Source: JAGTVG01 sp963699805 (GTDB lineage Bacteria; Bacteroidota; Bacteroidia; Cytophagales; Cyclobacteriaceae). Taken from it: a stretch of DNA of 64,000 nt. The translations under genes and the position numbers were made by a program. The stretch spans positions 62,001 through 126,000 of the forward strand of contig CAVOVH010000012.1 in assembly GCA_963699805.1 (NCBI GenBank), read 5' to 3'. The notes beneath the pieces are model-generated. The model did no database searches, was not told where the DNA came from, and saw nothing but the letters and a program-made list of their open reading frames with translations. Shown one piece after another: positions 26,989-37,408 of this stretch; the stretch's first letter is position 1, and each line of letters opens with the position of its first letter.

Positions 26989-28398
26989 TCACAAGTTCCT
27001 GCGATCAAAAATAGGGCGGTCAGCCATCTTTTCTTCCAGTTTGAAAACCCTGATCGCGTTTTCCCGGAACATTCCATGGGCAATGTCCTGTGCCACCTCC
27101 ATCGTCATCAGGCCCCTGTTTACACGTTTGGCCAAAACCTCCGCCAGCACTTCCTTTCCATATTCGAGCGAACCGACTGATTCTTCGATCAATCCACAGT
27201 CTCCTCCCCAGAAGAATTTATTGTAAGGGACACAATCCAGCATTTCATCCAGGGCCAGGATAGCGTGCTCCCGTGTGATCTGAGGCAGCCAGACGATGTC
27301 GAGGTATACATTTGGGAACATCTTCCCATAGGCTGCATATTCACCCGTCCAGGGATATCCCCCATGAAATAATACAAATTTGGCTTCGGGATATTGTAGG
27401 AAAAGATTATTCAGCTTTACCGGCTTACCGTTATCCAGTACATTCCCATTCCCGGCCAGGTATCCCGTATGGATCTGAATGGGAAGGTCATACTCAATGG
27501 ATTTTTTAATAACCCAGTGAAACATAAAATCCTGGATCTTTTTCGCTTCTTCGGCAGTCAATGAGGCAGAAGGTTTGGTAAAAAGCGATCTGGCCACCTC
27601 GTAAGGAACATCCTCATAATCCAGCGAACGGCTGTAGGCCATGGCGTTTTTCACACATACGGCATGATGTTCTACATTTTTACGGAAAAGGTGATCGCAG
27701 AACTTTAGATAATCATCAAATTCCTGAATGGTAAATCCTTCCTTTTCAGCCTGCTCAAAAATACCTTTTTTCATTTTATCAGATTGTGGACGATTACAGG
27801 ATTCCATGACCAGTGAATTAATATTAAATACCAGTGCGAAATACCGGTCATCCACCTCACAGTTGAAGACATTCCAGTACTGGTCAAGAAACATTAAATC
27901 AAATCCTGCCTGGTGAAAAGCACTGTCCCTCCACCCTTCATAATTCTGATAATTTTTCCTGATCCTGGCATCCAGTATTTCAATATTTTTCCGGGTGAAA
28001 TACAAATCTTTAAAACCATATAATTTCTCCAAACCTTTTACAAAATGATTATAATAACTGGTATTCCTTGAATTATTCAGTCCATCACCTACCAGGACCC
28101 AGGCATCTTCCAGGCTGAGTGTATCGAGTTCATTCAGATCCCCAAAGGAAGTTCCGGCCGATCGGATGTCTGAAGATAAATAAGTGGTGGATAGTACATG
28201 GTAAAATCCGAATTCATGAACCCCAAATTCGTCTGGCCGATGTTGATGTTCGTGGGCGTTGATCACCCTGATCTGATCGATGTCTCGCTTGATGGTTTCA
28301 TAGGTCATATCATTGGGATTATTACACCGAACGGTCAGAATGACAAAAAGGAAATAAGAGAAAATGGCTGAATTAGAAGAAAAATAAGTTCTTTTCAT
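26989..28398 (-). CDS. Amidohydrolase-fold (amidohydrolase 2 type) protein, secreted
   Basis: 469 residues from the ATG at 28398, chosen because it opens a signal sequence; an upstream in-frame ATG at 28473 would add 25 residues lacking signal character. The metal-binding start IRVINAHEHQHRPDEF (HxH), LPIQIHTGYLAGNG, FVLFHGGYPWTGEYAAYG and FFWGGDCGLIEE (final Asp) outline the TIM barrel of the amidohydrolase 2/uronate-isomerase-like group. The reaction is probably hydrolysis or decarboxylation of a carboxylated substrate. Family members of this form occur with sugar-acid genes. It is a single gene. Confidence 0.85.
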   Translation of the reverse strand: MKRTYFSSNSAIFSYFLFVILTVRCNNPNDMTYETIKRDIDQIRVINAHEHQHRPDEFGVHEFGFYHVLSTTYLSSDIRSAGTSFGDLNELDTLSLEDAWVLVGDGLNNSRNTSYYNHFVKGLEKLYGFKDLYFTRKNIEILDARIRKNYQNYEGWRDSAFHQAGFDLMFLDQYWNVFNCEVDDRYFALVFNINSLVMESCNRPQSDKMKKGIFEQAEKEGFTIQEFDDYLKFCDHLFRKNVEHHAVCVKNAMAYSRSLDYEDVPYEVARSLFTKPSASLTAEEAKKIQDFMFHWVIKKSIEYDLPIQIHTGYLAGNGNVLDNGKPVKLNNLFLQYPEAKFVLFHGGYPWTGEYAAYGKMFPNVYLDIVWLPQITREHAILALDEMLDCVPYNKFFWGGDCGLIEESVGSLEYGKEVLAEVLAKRVNRGLMTMEVAQDIAHGMFRENAIRVFKLEEKMADRPIFDRRNL

Positions 28399-28516
28399 GA
28401 TTTTAATAATTAAAAAATAATCCTGGAGATTCCTACGTCCCTTAAAATTAAATAATTGAGATTTGGGGATCAATTATGTGAGCTATATTTAAATATTAAA
28501 TGCTAATTGTTAATTC

Positions 28517-29113
28517 TTAGCCTATGGAATTATCAACAATTATCTCTCCGGCAAAACGCACTGCTTTTTTAACAACCTCCATACACTTTCCACTGGAAGC
28601 CACCTGCATAAATTCAATTTTTTCTTTTTCATCTCTCAAATCATAGGCTCGGCCATACTGATGTTCCTGTACTCCCCTGCACATCGTAGATCCAAATTCC
28701 TTTTCAAAAGAATCACAAAAAGCATTGGCATTTTTCATGGTTTCCGTTGGCTGAGACGGATCTGATTTCTTGGGAGATTCAAAATACAATCCCAAAGCCA
28801 GCATAGATCCTGAAACAGCACCACAAGTCTCCCCTCTAGATGCAATACCCGGAAACGGTTTAAGTCCCCGGATCATTTTTTTGCTTTTTAATTTAAATTG
28901 ATCATCAAGCACAGCAAAACTGGTCTGGGCACAATTGCCATAAATCGGCATCAGTTCTTCTACTTTCTGATTCAACTCATTAAGAATCTGCTCCCGGGTT
29001 TTGTCTTTCCCTGCAGCGAGTACTTCCGTGAGGAAAGCAGTTGAAGTTAAACATAAAGAACAGCCAAGGGTCTTCTGCAAAAACTCTCTCCGGTTAACAT
29101 GGAAATTTTTCAT
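28517..29113 (-). CDS. C-GCAxxG-C-C family redox-type protein with Tat-type leader
   Basis: Starting at ATG 29113 (MKNFHVNRREFLQKT) gives a twin-arginine-type leader of 198 residues in total; an upstream frame from 29209 adds residues without signal character. The mature part has GNCAQTSFAVL, GIASRGETCGAVSGSMLALGL, then later CDSFEKEFGSTMC and a final Cys, which is the spacing of the C_GCAxxG_C_C family. That family is thought to bind a metal or cluster through its cysteines and is often exported. The substrate is unknown. It is separated from the amidohydrolase by only about 120 bases on the same strand and may be co-transcribed. Confidence 0.85.
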   Translation of the reverse strand: MKNFHVNRREFLQKTLGCSLCLTSTAFLTEVLAAGKDKTREQILNELNQKVEELMPIYGNCAQTSFAVLDDQFKLKSKKMIRGLKPFPGIASRGETCGAVSGSMLALGLYFESPKKSDPSQPTETMKNANAFCDSFEKEFGSTMCRGVQEHQYGRAYDLRDEKEKIEFMQVASSGKCMEVVKKAVRFAGEIIVDNSIG

Positions 29114-29522
29114 TTTTTTTCGATTTGAGTGACTTGAAGATTTTTTTAGGACATTTTCCCGATACAATACATGACCTCCAACGACAAGGTCGTGTGCTTC
29201 CTGGAACAAGGGTGATATAAATAATTCCCCGTTGCATCGGATAGTATGTTTTAAAAAATAATTCCTGTCCCCGCCAACCTCAGAAATTAATATAAGTTAC
29301 AAATTCTGGATAGATTTATCAACGTATTGGATGATCGCTTCTCCAAGGGATCAAGCATGGATATGATTCTTAGGATAAAATAAACGCAAAGGCACCGGAA
29401 ATACCTGCAATTTTGTTTAGAGGCAGTTTCTACATGGCCTTATTCCAGGTGTCAAATCGGAGCTACTTCCGATCGAAAATAAAGCATCCATACTTTTACT
29501 CTCATTGTAAAAGATTACGTTT

Positions 29523-29802
29523 TCATCCTGAGCGCCCCATGAAGCTTCTGAAAGCTACAGTTTTATTCTTACCTTCATGCCTGGAATCCACATAATAATA
29601 GGCCTGAATTGAAAGGATACTTGCAGGTCCTTCGCTTAACTCAGGAAAAAAATGTTTTTGTATTGATCAAATCCTAAAAAGGTATGCTTTTCATCCTGAG
29701 CGCCCTGCGAAGGATCTGAGCAAATCATGATCATTCGTGCTTGTTTATTTATAAACCAGAGAATGAAAAGTTCTCAAAATGACTCACGAGCAGATCCTTC
29801 GC
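29523..29802. repeat. TCATCCTGAGCG / GCGAAGGATCTG repeat copies
   Basis: The TCATCCTGAGCGCCC motif occurs at 29523 and 29691. GCGAAGGATCTG (29707-29718) is exactly complementary to CAGATCCTTCGC (29791-29802), so a long hairpin can form. This type of intergenic repeat is widespread in bacteria (from memory). It lies in a gap of about 760 bp (29114-29876) between a gene start and a minus-strand gene end. No gene was seen in that gap. Confidence 0.6.
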
Positions 29803-29876
29803 ATTTATCCAACTGATCTTATGAAGGTGGACAGCGCAGGAAGAAAAACATTATGAGTGAAAATATATTTTATCTT

Positions 29877-32129
29877 TTACCTCCTTCCTCCCCCTCCTGT
29901 CCGCCCACCGGAAGGCCGGGTACCCGTACTTCTACTACCCGATGAATAACTGCGGTTGGAATTATATTGATTGTACCGTTGTGCCCCCTGCTGCCTGGAC
30001 TGGCTTTCCCGGTTGATCTGCTGCTGATTACTTGGGCGGGTGGATGAATCCCATCGTCCATCGGACCGTTGCTGAACGTTTCCCTTCTGGTCTCTGCGAT
30101 ATACATTTCCATCCTGGCCGGCATACACATCATTCTGCCTGGTGGAAGGAATGGTCTGACTCGGCATCCTGCTTTGGTCCCGCGTGGCCGGGCTATTGGC
30201 ACTGGATCGATCCCGGGTCATTCTATCATTGGTTGCTGGTTGATCCCGGGTTACTCTGTCATTGCTGCTGCTCATCCTGTCCCGGGCATTTCCTGCCTGA
30301 CCCCGTTCTATACTTTGTCTTGGTACACCCGTTGATCTGACTCCGTCGGCCCTGTTTTTATAAACATTATTATAGGTACTTGGCCGACCTGCGTTATTCC
30401 CTGCCATATAACCTGCCCTGAAGCCAGCATTGTATCCATGATAATACCCATGATGGTAACCGTGATAGTAACCATGACGATAACCATATCGGTAACCACC
30501 CGGTCCCCACCAGCTGTAGTACGGCCTGTACCAGCCATAACTGAACCATCCATAACTGAAGCCATATGAAAAACCCCAGCCTGTCCATGGATTGTAATGA
30601 ACATTAAATCCATAGGTTACAGGACGTGGATAATAATAGGTATGATACCAGGGGCGGTAATAATAACCGGTGCCATATACAACCACGCCTCCATAAACAT
30701 AAGAACACGTGTATCCCGGTGTATATCCCACATAGACTACCTCCGGCGTATAATCATAGATATATACATATTTTACATTATAGACCGGTGACTCCGGTGG
30801 TATTTCATCTACCTCATCCGGACGATCCACGCTCACCGCCCAGGGTCCTTTTGGCTGGGTCGATTCGAACCAGATGCCATCATCCACACAATAATATTTT
30901 TTATTAATCAATAATACCGTTTTATCACTGTTTTCGGCATAGGCAACAGAAGTGCCGGTAACCTTTGTAAATTGTGGATCCCCATCATAATTCACTTCTA
31001 CCGTGGCGGTTTTACGATCCACGGTGGCGGTCTGTGGAATGGTCTGCTCCAACACAGCCATCTGCGCCTCTTCAGTCCCTGGAATGTTCGATCTGACATT
31101 TGCCATATCACTTCCTGCAGGGATCCGGCCGAAATCATCAGGTAAAGCATCCGGTTCGCGGAACTTCCAGTCACCATCATTTAATGATTTTGAATAATAC
31201 CAGCGGCCTGCTAACAGAATATAGTGCTCCTGGGAATTGATGTCCATGATAATGTCACTTTCGGAATTGTCGACATATAAAAGGGAAGTGCCTTCAATGG
31301 ATTTATAATCCGGTTGACCATCAACAACGACCAACTCGGCTGGACGGGTGGAGACGATCAGTTCAGGAGCCTCCTCCAGGGTCATCATCAGCGAGTCTTC
31401 CTCCGGCTTATATCCCTCCATGGCTTTTTCAGACAATTTAAAAACATTGGCTGGTACTTTTCCCAGATCTGACCAGCCGGTAATTACCTGTTTTGATGAA
31501 TACCAGAATTTGCCTCCTCGAAGATAGTAGAGGCCAGACTTCTTATCTTTAACCAGAAAATACGGAGTGTTCACCACATATTCGACGTTATTGTCCTCCG
31601 TTTTTTGAAAGATCGGATCCCCATCGATCATGACCAATACCGCTGAATTCTGACGGTAGTAGATATCCGGGGGATCGTTCTTCAGATTATCAGAGAGACC
31701 CTGCTGTTCTTCTATCATTTTCAAACTGGCCAGCAGTTGATCCAGAGACATAAGTTCCGATGATCCTTCAATTTTATCTTCCAGCAGACGTGCAAAACGA
31801 TCAATCTTTTCCTGATCAACATCCGGAAACCGTGTCTGGATGATATCAATCTTTTCCAGTTCAACGATCCGTTTGTCAATATCGGTTTTCATGCGGGCTT
31901 TGAACCAGATTGCACCAAAGATCAGATCACCTTTTTTGGGTTTCACGGATACTGCCATTCTTCCCTCAAGAATATCATTCTGAAAGGATTCAGGCTGTGG
32001 CTGATAAAGGGTAAAGGTGTTGTCCTCAATTAAAATTTCCCGGGGCCAGGAAAGTGGATCTGGTTGTTTTTTCTGGGCTGGAGCTATTAGATAGCATATG
32101 GTCAGTGTGATAGTGAGTATATATTTCAT
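29877..32129 (-). CDS. Large secreted protein with repeated beta domains and a Tyr/Gly/His-rich C-terminal tail
   Basis: 750 residues. After a signal peptide (about 1-18), three related segments each hold a VVxGDPxF or VDGQPDYK strand, a VxNTxxxV/YVDNSES strand, and a YYLRGGKFWYSS/YYxxxGxWxxS strand, followed by GW..L..VP or GDWKF...LPDDF (near 165, 265 and 385). From about residue 475 the sequence becomes Tyr/Gly/Trp/His-rich (YYRPWYHTYYYPRP, GYRHGYYHGYHHGYYHGY), then Ser/Arg/Gln/Asn-rich to a Gly-Arg end. Related proteins are labelled carbohydrate-binding family V/XII in databases, with weak support. The tail resembles adhesive or structural sequences. Function unknown, surface location likely. 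Confidence 0.7.
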   Translation of the reverse strand: MKYILTITLTICYLIAPAQKKQPDPLSWPREILIEDNTFTLYQPQPESFQNDILEGRMAVSVKPKKGDLIFGAIWFKARMKTDIDKRIVELEKIDIIQTRFPDVDQEKIDRFARLLEDKIEGSSELMSLDQLLASLKMIEEQQGLSDNLKNDPPDIYYRQNSAVLVMIDGDPIFQKTEDNNVEYVVNTPYFLVKDKKSGLYYLRGGKFWYSSKQVITGWSDLGKVPANVFKLSEKAMEGYKPEEDSLMMTLEEAPELIVSTRPAELVVVDGQPDYKSIEGTSLLYVDNSESDIIMDINSQEHYILLAGRWYYSKSLNDGDWKFREPDALPDDFGRIPAGSDMANVRSNIPGTEEAQMAVLEQTIPQTATVDRKTATVEVNYDGDPQFTKVTGTSVAYAENSDKTVLLINKKYYCVDDGIWFESTQPKGPWAVSVDRPDEVDEIPPESPVYNVKYVYIYDYTPEVVYVGYTPGYTCSYVYGGVVVYGTGYYYRPWYHTYYYPRPVTYGFNVHYNPWTGWGFSYGFSYGWFSYGWYRPYYSWWGPGGYRYGYRHGYYHGYHHGYYHGYNAGFRAGYMAGNNAGRPSTYNNVYKNRADGVRSTGVPRQSIERGQAGNARDRMSSSNDRVTRDQPATNDRMTRDRSSANSPATRDQSRMPSQTIPSTRQNDVYAGQDGNVYRRDQKGNVQQRSDGRWDSSTRPSNQQQINRESQSRQQGAQRYNQYNSNRSYSSGSRSTGTRPSGGRTGGGGRR

Positions 32130-32563
32130 TGAGTTAGATTTAAATCAGAGATCCATTTTGCCTTTAAAGGTCCTGAATAAATTCTTACAAAGATAGGGAA
32201 GTCGTTCTAATGTCTTCAAATAAAATGAATGAAACAAACAATTCACGGCAATCCGGGTTTTTAACTTAAAGATCAATTTAAGCCTAAACAAGAAAGCTGT
32301 TAGAATGTTCTGACTCATCAGATGATTAAGAAATGAAAAAATTCCTGTCGGATTTAAAACATATTTAATCAGACAGGAAAAAGAAACATAGAAAATATAG
32401 GATAAATATATAACTTAGTAAATGGGTCAATAATTGATCGCTGGAATTCACTAGGGAGATAAGACCCCCGCGATTCCGTTTATTAATTTTCCTGGTCGTT
32501 ATCGACAAATGAATTAAATGTTTGATAAATTTCCATTTGGAATGATAGGTTAATTTAGACTGA
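32130..32563. other. Divergent intergenic region upstream of the SusCD operon
   Basis: 434 bp, AT-rich, between a minus-strand gene start and the SusC gene. It must contain both promoters. No clear -33/-7 Bacteroidota promoter could be assigned and no repeat is seen. No sigma/anti-sigma or hybrid two-component regulator gene is adjacent to the operon. Confidence 0.4.
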
Positions 32564-35500
32564 ATGAATAGACTTTTACTGATTATAAACATCCTGATGA
32601 TTCCTTTTGCCACGGCTTTTTCGCAGGTAAATGTGGTGAAAGGAAGAGTTATTTCCGCCGCCGATGGGCTGGGCCTACCAGGAGTAAACATACTCATCGA
32701 AGGTACTTTGCAGGGAACAACCACCGATCTGGAAGGGAATTATTCCATACAGGCAGGAAGTGAGGATGTGCTGGTGTATAAAATGGTTGGAATGCAAACA
32801 GTCCGGATCGAGGTGGCCAGTCAGTCCATCATCGATGTCAGGATGGAAGAAGAAAGCAAGGTGCTGGAGGGAGTGGTAGTGACGGGATTTCAGGAAGTCG
32901 ACCGGAAACTTTTTACCGGTTCAGCCGAAAGGGTAAAACTGGAAGATATCCAGGTAAAAAGTGAAGTGGATGTCAGCCGGATGCTGGAAGGCCAGGTCGC
33001 CGGAGTCACCGTGGATAATGTTTCGGCTACTTTTGGCACCTCTCCAAAGATCCGGATCAGGGGAAACACCTCGATCAATGGCAATAATCAACCACTTTTT
33101 GTAGTGGATGGCGTGATCCTGGAAGACCTCACCGATGTGAATACGGAGGATTTTATTTCCGGGAATGCCAATACCCTGGTAAGTTCTTCCATTGCCAACA
33201 TCAATCCCAATGATATTGAATCCATCCAGATCCTGAAAGATGCTTCGGCAACCGCCATCTATGGGGCAAGGGCTGCCAATGGCGTCATTGTGATTTCGAC
33301 CAAAAGAGGTAGAAGCGGGGATCTGCAGATCAATTATTCCGGAAATTTTTCATTCAAACTACGTCCCACCTACAATCAATTTGACCTGCTCAATTCTGCC
33401 GAAGAAATGTCGGTATACCGGGAATTATTCGAAAAAGGGCTTGTTGATATCAGCACATCCGTAAGGGCACAGAATTACGGGGCGATGGGTAAAATGTTCT
33501 CCCTCATTGCTGAACATGAGCTGCCTTGGGGTCCGGGCGGAACCCTGAATCAAGAATTCCTGAATCAATATGAAAATGCCAACACCGACTGGTTCGATGT
33601 TTTATTCAATGATATGGGATTTCAACAGCAACATTCCCTTGATTTCACATCTGGCGGAGATAAATCCAATAGTTTCTACTCGATCAGCTACCTGAATGAT
33701 CAGGGACAGACGATCGCTGATGCAGTACAAAGAATTACAGGAACGGCTAGGAATTCCTACTTTATTTCAGATGCTTTCAACTTTGGGCTGAAACTGACGG
33801 GAAGTTACCGGAATCAGCAGGTTCCGGGGACACGTAACAGGGAGTTGGATCCGATTACGGGACGTTACAGCCGGAATTTTGACATCAATCCCCTGAGTTA
33901 TGCGCTCAACACTGCCCGGTCGATCCGGCCTTATGATGAGGATGGTAACCCTGAATTTTTCCGAAGGAACTTTGCGCCCTTTAACATCCTGCAGGAACTT
34001 GATCTTAATTTTATAGATATCCGGGTGGTAGACCTGGCTTCCCAGATCGACTTTGAGTTTAGACCCATCACCGATTTTTCGATCAATGGTGTTTTCCAGG
34101 CCCGATATGCCAATACCACCCGGGATCATACAGTACATGAAAAAAGTAATCAGGCGGAAGCTTACCGGGCTGATGATACCCAGTTTATACAGGATGCCAA
34201 CAACCTGTTATTCAGGGATCCCAATAATCCTGGTCTGAACCCGGTGGTAGTCCTTCCGGTAGGTGGATTCAAATACCTTGATCAGGATGACCTATTGAAT
34301 TTATTCGCAAGAATCAGTGGACAATGGTCTAAAAATCTGAATGAATCACATGAGATCAATATTTTTGGAGGTGCTGAAATGCGTTATTCCGACCGGAGTT
34401 CCACCAGTTCCACGGGTCTTGGTGTGGTGTATGAAAGTGGCGGGATCGTCATCACGGATCCCAATATCATTGAATTTTTTAACCTTCAGAATATTTCCAT
34501 TTTCTCCCTGGAAGAACAGAGAGACCGGTTTCTGGGTTTCTTTCTCAATGGAGGATACGCTTTTAAATCGAGATATGTGGCGAATTTCACAGCCCGTTAC
34601 GATGGCTCTAACCAGTTAGGTGAAAGTGACCAGGCACGTTATCTGCCCACCTGGAATGTAAGTGGTGCCTGGAATATCGAACAGGAATCCTTCATGTCAA
34701 ATTTCACTTACCTCGATTATCTCAAGCTCAGGGCTACCTACGGTCTATCCGGGAACCTGCCTCCCGAATCCAGTGCCTTACTGAATCTGCAATCTGCAGT
34801 TACCATCAGGCCCACGGATGTTGAGCCATATCTCTTCATACAGGATCTTACCAATACCGAATTGACCTGGGAAAAACTGAAGGAATTCAATGTGGGGATC
34901 GATTTTGGTTTATTTAACGGCCGGATCAGCACTTCCATCGATTATTATAGAAGGCAGTCTTTCGACCTGATCGGCATCGTACAAACCAGTGGGATCGGTG
35001 GCCAGGGCCTAAAAATCGGTAATTTTGCTGACATGGAATCGGATGGGTTTGAAGTGGGGCTTAATACAGTAAACATACAGACCGCCGATTTCAGGTGGAC
35101 GAGTAATTTTAACATCTCCTATACCAAGGACCTGATCACTAAACTTGATTTCGGACCCAGACTGGTGGATGCCATCGGCCAGAATGGGGCAGCGGTGCTA
35201 GGAGGCCCCAGAAGAGGTCTTTTCTCTACCAGCTTTGCCGGATTGAACCAGGTGGGTATCCCTGAATTTTATGATGAGACGGGAGAAAAGGTCTTTAATC
35301 TCGATCTCCAGGGCCGTGAAAACCTGGAAGGCCAACTGATCTATGAAGGACCTACAGAGCCCAGGGGTGCCGGAGGTTTTAACAACACTTTCTCCTATAA
35401 AGGTATATCGCTCAATGTTTTCCTGTCTTATAAATTTGATTACAAGATCAGGCTGAATGATGCTTACTACCCCGTTTATACTGATTTCGACGCACTCCCC

Positions 35501-35875
35501 GGCGACCTGGTTGACCGTTGGGCTGTACCTGGAGATGAAACCCGGACCAATATTCCCGTGATCCTGGATGCAGGTGTGGCCCAGATCAATGGGGATATCG
35601 TTAATGCCTATAACCTCTATAATAAAAGTACCGAACGGGTGGCGAACGGGGATTATGTCAGATTGAGAACTGTACAGGTCTCTTACCGTTTCCCTTCAGC
35701 ATGGATCACACGGATAGGATTCCGCAATGCTTTTATTACCTTGGAAGGCAATAACCTGGCGCTCCTCTATTCGGATGATAAACTGAATGGACAGGATCCC
35801 GAATTCTTCGCAACAGGTGGTGTGGCGCTTCCTCCGCCCAAAACAATAACAGTAGCCTTGAATATTGGATTATGA
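32564..35875 (+). CDS. SusC/RagA-type TonB-dependent outer-membrane transporter
   Basis: 1103 residues with a signal peptide (about 1-20). A carboxypeptidase-regulatory-like domain follows (VKGRVISAADGLGLPGVNILIEG, about 25-105), then LEGVVVTGFQEV as the TonB-box region and plug. The plug includes IRIRGNTSINGNNQPLFVVDGV and the SusC signature DASATAIYGARAANGVI, and a 22-strand barrel runs to the end. The C-terminal residues (TITVALNIGL) fit a barrel strand. It imports oligomers bound by SusD using TonB energy. Its stop overlaps the SusD start by 4 bases. There is no N-terminal STN signalling domain, so it probably does not control an anti-sigma factor. Confidence 0.95.
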   Translation: MNRLLLIINILMIPFATAFSQVNVVKGRVISAADGLGLPGVNILIEGTLQGTTTDLEGNYSIQAGSEDVLVYKMVGMQTVRIEVASQSIIDVRMEEESKVLEGVVVTGFQEVDRKLFTGSAERVKLEDIQVKSEVDVSRMLEGQVAGVTVDNVSATFGTSPKIRIRGNTSINGNNQPLFVVDGVILEDLTDVNTEDFISGNANTLVSSSIANINPNDIESIQILKDASATAIYGARAANGVIVISTKRGRSGDLQINYSGNFSFKLRPTYNQFDLLNSAEEMSVYRELFEKGLVDISTSVRAQNYGAMGKMFSLIAEHELPWGPGGTLNQEFLNQYENANTDWFDVLFNDMGFQQQHSLDFTSGGDKSNSFYSISYLNDQGQTIADAVQRITGTARNSYFISDAFNFGLKLTGSYRNQQVPGTRNRELDPITGRYSRNFDINPLSYALNTARSIRPYDEDGNPEFFRRNFAPFNILQELDLNFIDIRVVDLASQIDFEFRPITDFSINGVFQARYANTTRDHTVHEKSNQAEAYRADDTQFIQDANNLLFRDPNNPGLNPVVVLPVGGFKYLDQDDLLNLFARISGQWSKNLNESHEINIFGGAEMRYSDRSSTSSTGLGVVYESGGIVITDPNIIEFFNLQNISIFSLEEQRDRFLGFFLNGGYAFKSRYVANFTARYDGSNQLGESDQARYLPTWNVSGAWNIEQESFMSNFTYLDYLKLRATYGLSGNLPPESSALLNLQSAVTIRPTDVEPYLFIQDLTNTELTWEKLKEFNVGIDFGLFNGRISTSIDYYRRQSFDLIGIVQTSGIGGQGLKIGNFADMESDGFEVGLNTVNIQTADFRWTSNFNISYTKDLITKLDFGPRLVDAIGQNGAAVLGGPRRGLFSTSFAGLNQVGIPEFYDETGEKVFNLDLQGRENLEGQLIYEGPTEPRGAGGFNNTFSYKGISLNVFLSYKFDYKIRLNDAYYPVYTDFDALPGDLVDRWAVPGDETRTNIPVILDAGVAQINGDIVNAYNLYNKSTERVANGDYVRLRTVQVSYRFPSAWITRIGFRNAFITLEGNNLALLYSDDKLNGQDPEFFATGGVALPPPKTITVALNIGL

Positions 35876-37404
35876 AGGACCAGACAAGCATGAATAAAAA
35901 AGCATACGATACAAATTTTGCTGGAAAAATTCCAGGCCTGATACTGGCTATGGGACTGTTGCTGATCAGCGGATGTAATAATTTTCTGGATGTAGTCCCT
36001 GATAACCGGGTGGCGCTCAACAATCTTGAAAAGGCCGCCCAGTTATTGACCAATGCTTATTCGGACGCCAGCTATGCTTTTACTGATTGGATGACCGATA
36101 ATGTGGCCTACACACGGGGCGTGAACCTGCGGACCAATCACCAGGAATCTTATGCCTGGGAAGATGAAACCACCGATGCCACTGAACCCGATACTCCTAC
36201 TTTCTTCTGGAATGCCACCTATAACGCCATTGCACATGCCAATGAAGTGTTGGCAATACTGGATGCTCTTGAAGCTAAAAACGAGGAAGATGAGGCACGG
36301 AAAAGAGCTGTCGAATCAGAAGCGTTATTAACCCGGGCCTATGGGCATTTTATGCTGGTCAACCTGTTCGCAAGACATTATGATGCTCAACGGGCTGGCA
36401 CCGATCTGGGCGTACCCTACGTAGATACACCTGAAACGGTATTTATCAAGACCTATAAACGGAATACGGTACAGGAAGTATATGACCGGGTGGAAACAGA
36501 TATGCTCAGGGGACTGGAGTTGGTCGATGATAGTTTTTTTGCCAACTCAGGAAAATATCATTTCAACCGGAACGCGGCCCTTGCTTTTGCCTCAAGGTTC
36601 TATCTTTTCAAAGGAGATTTTCAGAAATGTATTGAATACAGCAATGATTTATTGGGGAATGACCCTTCCGTTTTTGTCAGGGATCTTACTTCCGATGAAT
36701 TCCTGAATGCCAGTTCCTCCATCGATGGGTACGCACAATTATATTCCTCTCCTGATCTTCCAGGTAATCTGCTTCTGATGAGGAAAGTATCGCTGGTACA
36801 GCGTACTGATTTTGGGCATGGACCAACGACTACGCTGTTTAATGACTTATTTGGGCTGAATCCATTTCAGGGCACGGTAGATGAACGGGAAAATCCTGCC
36901 TTGGTAAAAGGGGAGAATGGAGTATTCCCCATCCGGTATCAGAGCCTGTTCCAGCGAAGCAGTCTGAATTCCAATGTAGGAACTCCTTATCACATCCACC
37001 TGGCTTTCAGGGGTGAAGAAGTCCTCTTTAACCGGATGGAGGCACTCATCGAGCTGAACCGCCTGGATGATGCCATCAACGACCTCCAAGTACTGGTCGA
37101 TAACCGGTATAGCGGCCAGCCCGTTACCGTTTCGATTGAATTGTTGCGGGAGGCCTTCGGCGTTGCAGGCGATCCTTTTATCAGTGATAAATTTATCCTG
37201 GATATCTACGTTCAGATCGAACGAAGGAAGGAGTTTATTGTTCAGGGTCTCCGCTGGTTCGATATCAAAAGGTTTGAACTTGAAGTGGATCATAATCTGG
37301 CAGATGGATCAACCATCACCCTGGATAAAAAAGATCTCAGAAAAGTATTACAGATCCCGGCATCGGCCATAGAAGTCGGAGGTTTACAACCCAATCCCAG
37401 GTAA
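35872..37404 (+). CDS. SusD/RagB-type surface nutrient-binding lipoprotein
   Basis: 510 residues with lipobox LISGC (Cys at about 34). It begins with the RagB/SusD pattern NFLDVVPDNRVALNNLEKAAQLLTNAY and ends with a C-terminal SusD segment in which RRKEFIVQGLRWFDIKRF and a final GLQPNPR-type tail stand out. The TPR-like helices lie between. It caps the SusC barrel and captures the ligand. The start overlaps the SusC stop (ATGA); ATG at 35890 is also possible. What it binds is not visible, but the next two genes are the partners usually seen in SusCD loci with a putative metallohydrolase. Confidence 0.94.
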   Translation: MKDQTSMNKKAYDTNFAGKIPGLILAMGLLLISGCNNFLDVVPDNRVALNNLEKAAQLLTNAYSDASYAFTDWMTDNVAYTRGVNLRTNHQESYAWEDETTDATEPDTPTFFWNATYNAIAHANEVLAILDALEAKNEEDEARKRAVESEALLTRAYGHFMLVNLFARHYDAQRAGTDLGVPYVDTPETVFIKTYKRNTVQEVYDRVETDMLRGLELVDDSFFANSGKYHFNRNAALAFASRFYLFKGDFQKCIEYSNDLLGNDPSVFVRDLTSDEFLNASSSIDGYAQLYSSPDLPGNLLLMRKVSLVQRTDFGHGPTTTLFNDLFGLNPFQGTVDERENPALVKGENGVFPIRYQSLFQRSSLNSNVGTPYHIHLAFRGEEVLFNRMEALIELNRLDDAINDLQVLVDNRYSGQPVTVSIELLREAFGVAGDPFISDKFILDIYVQIERRKEFIVQGLRWFDIKRFELEVDHNLADGSTITLDKKDLRKVLQIPASAIEVGGLQPNPR

Positions 37405-37408
37405 AAAA

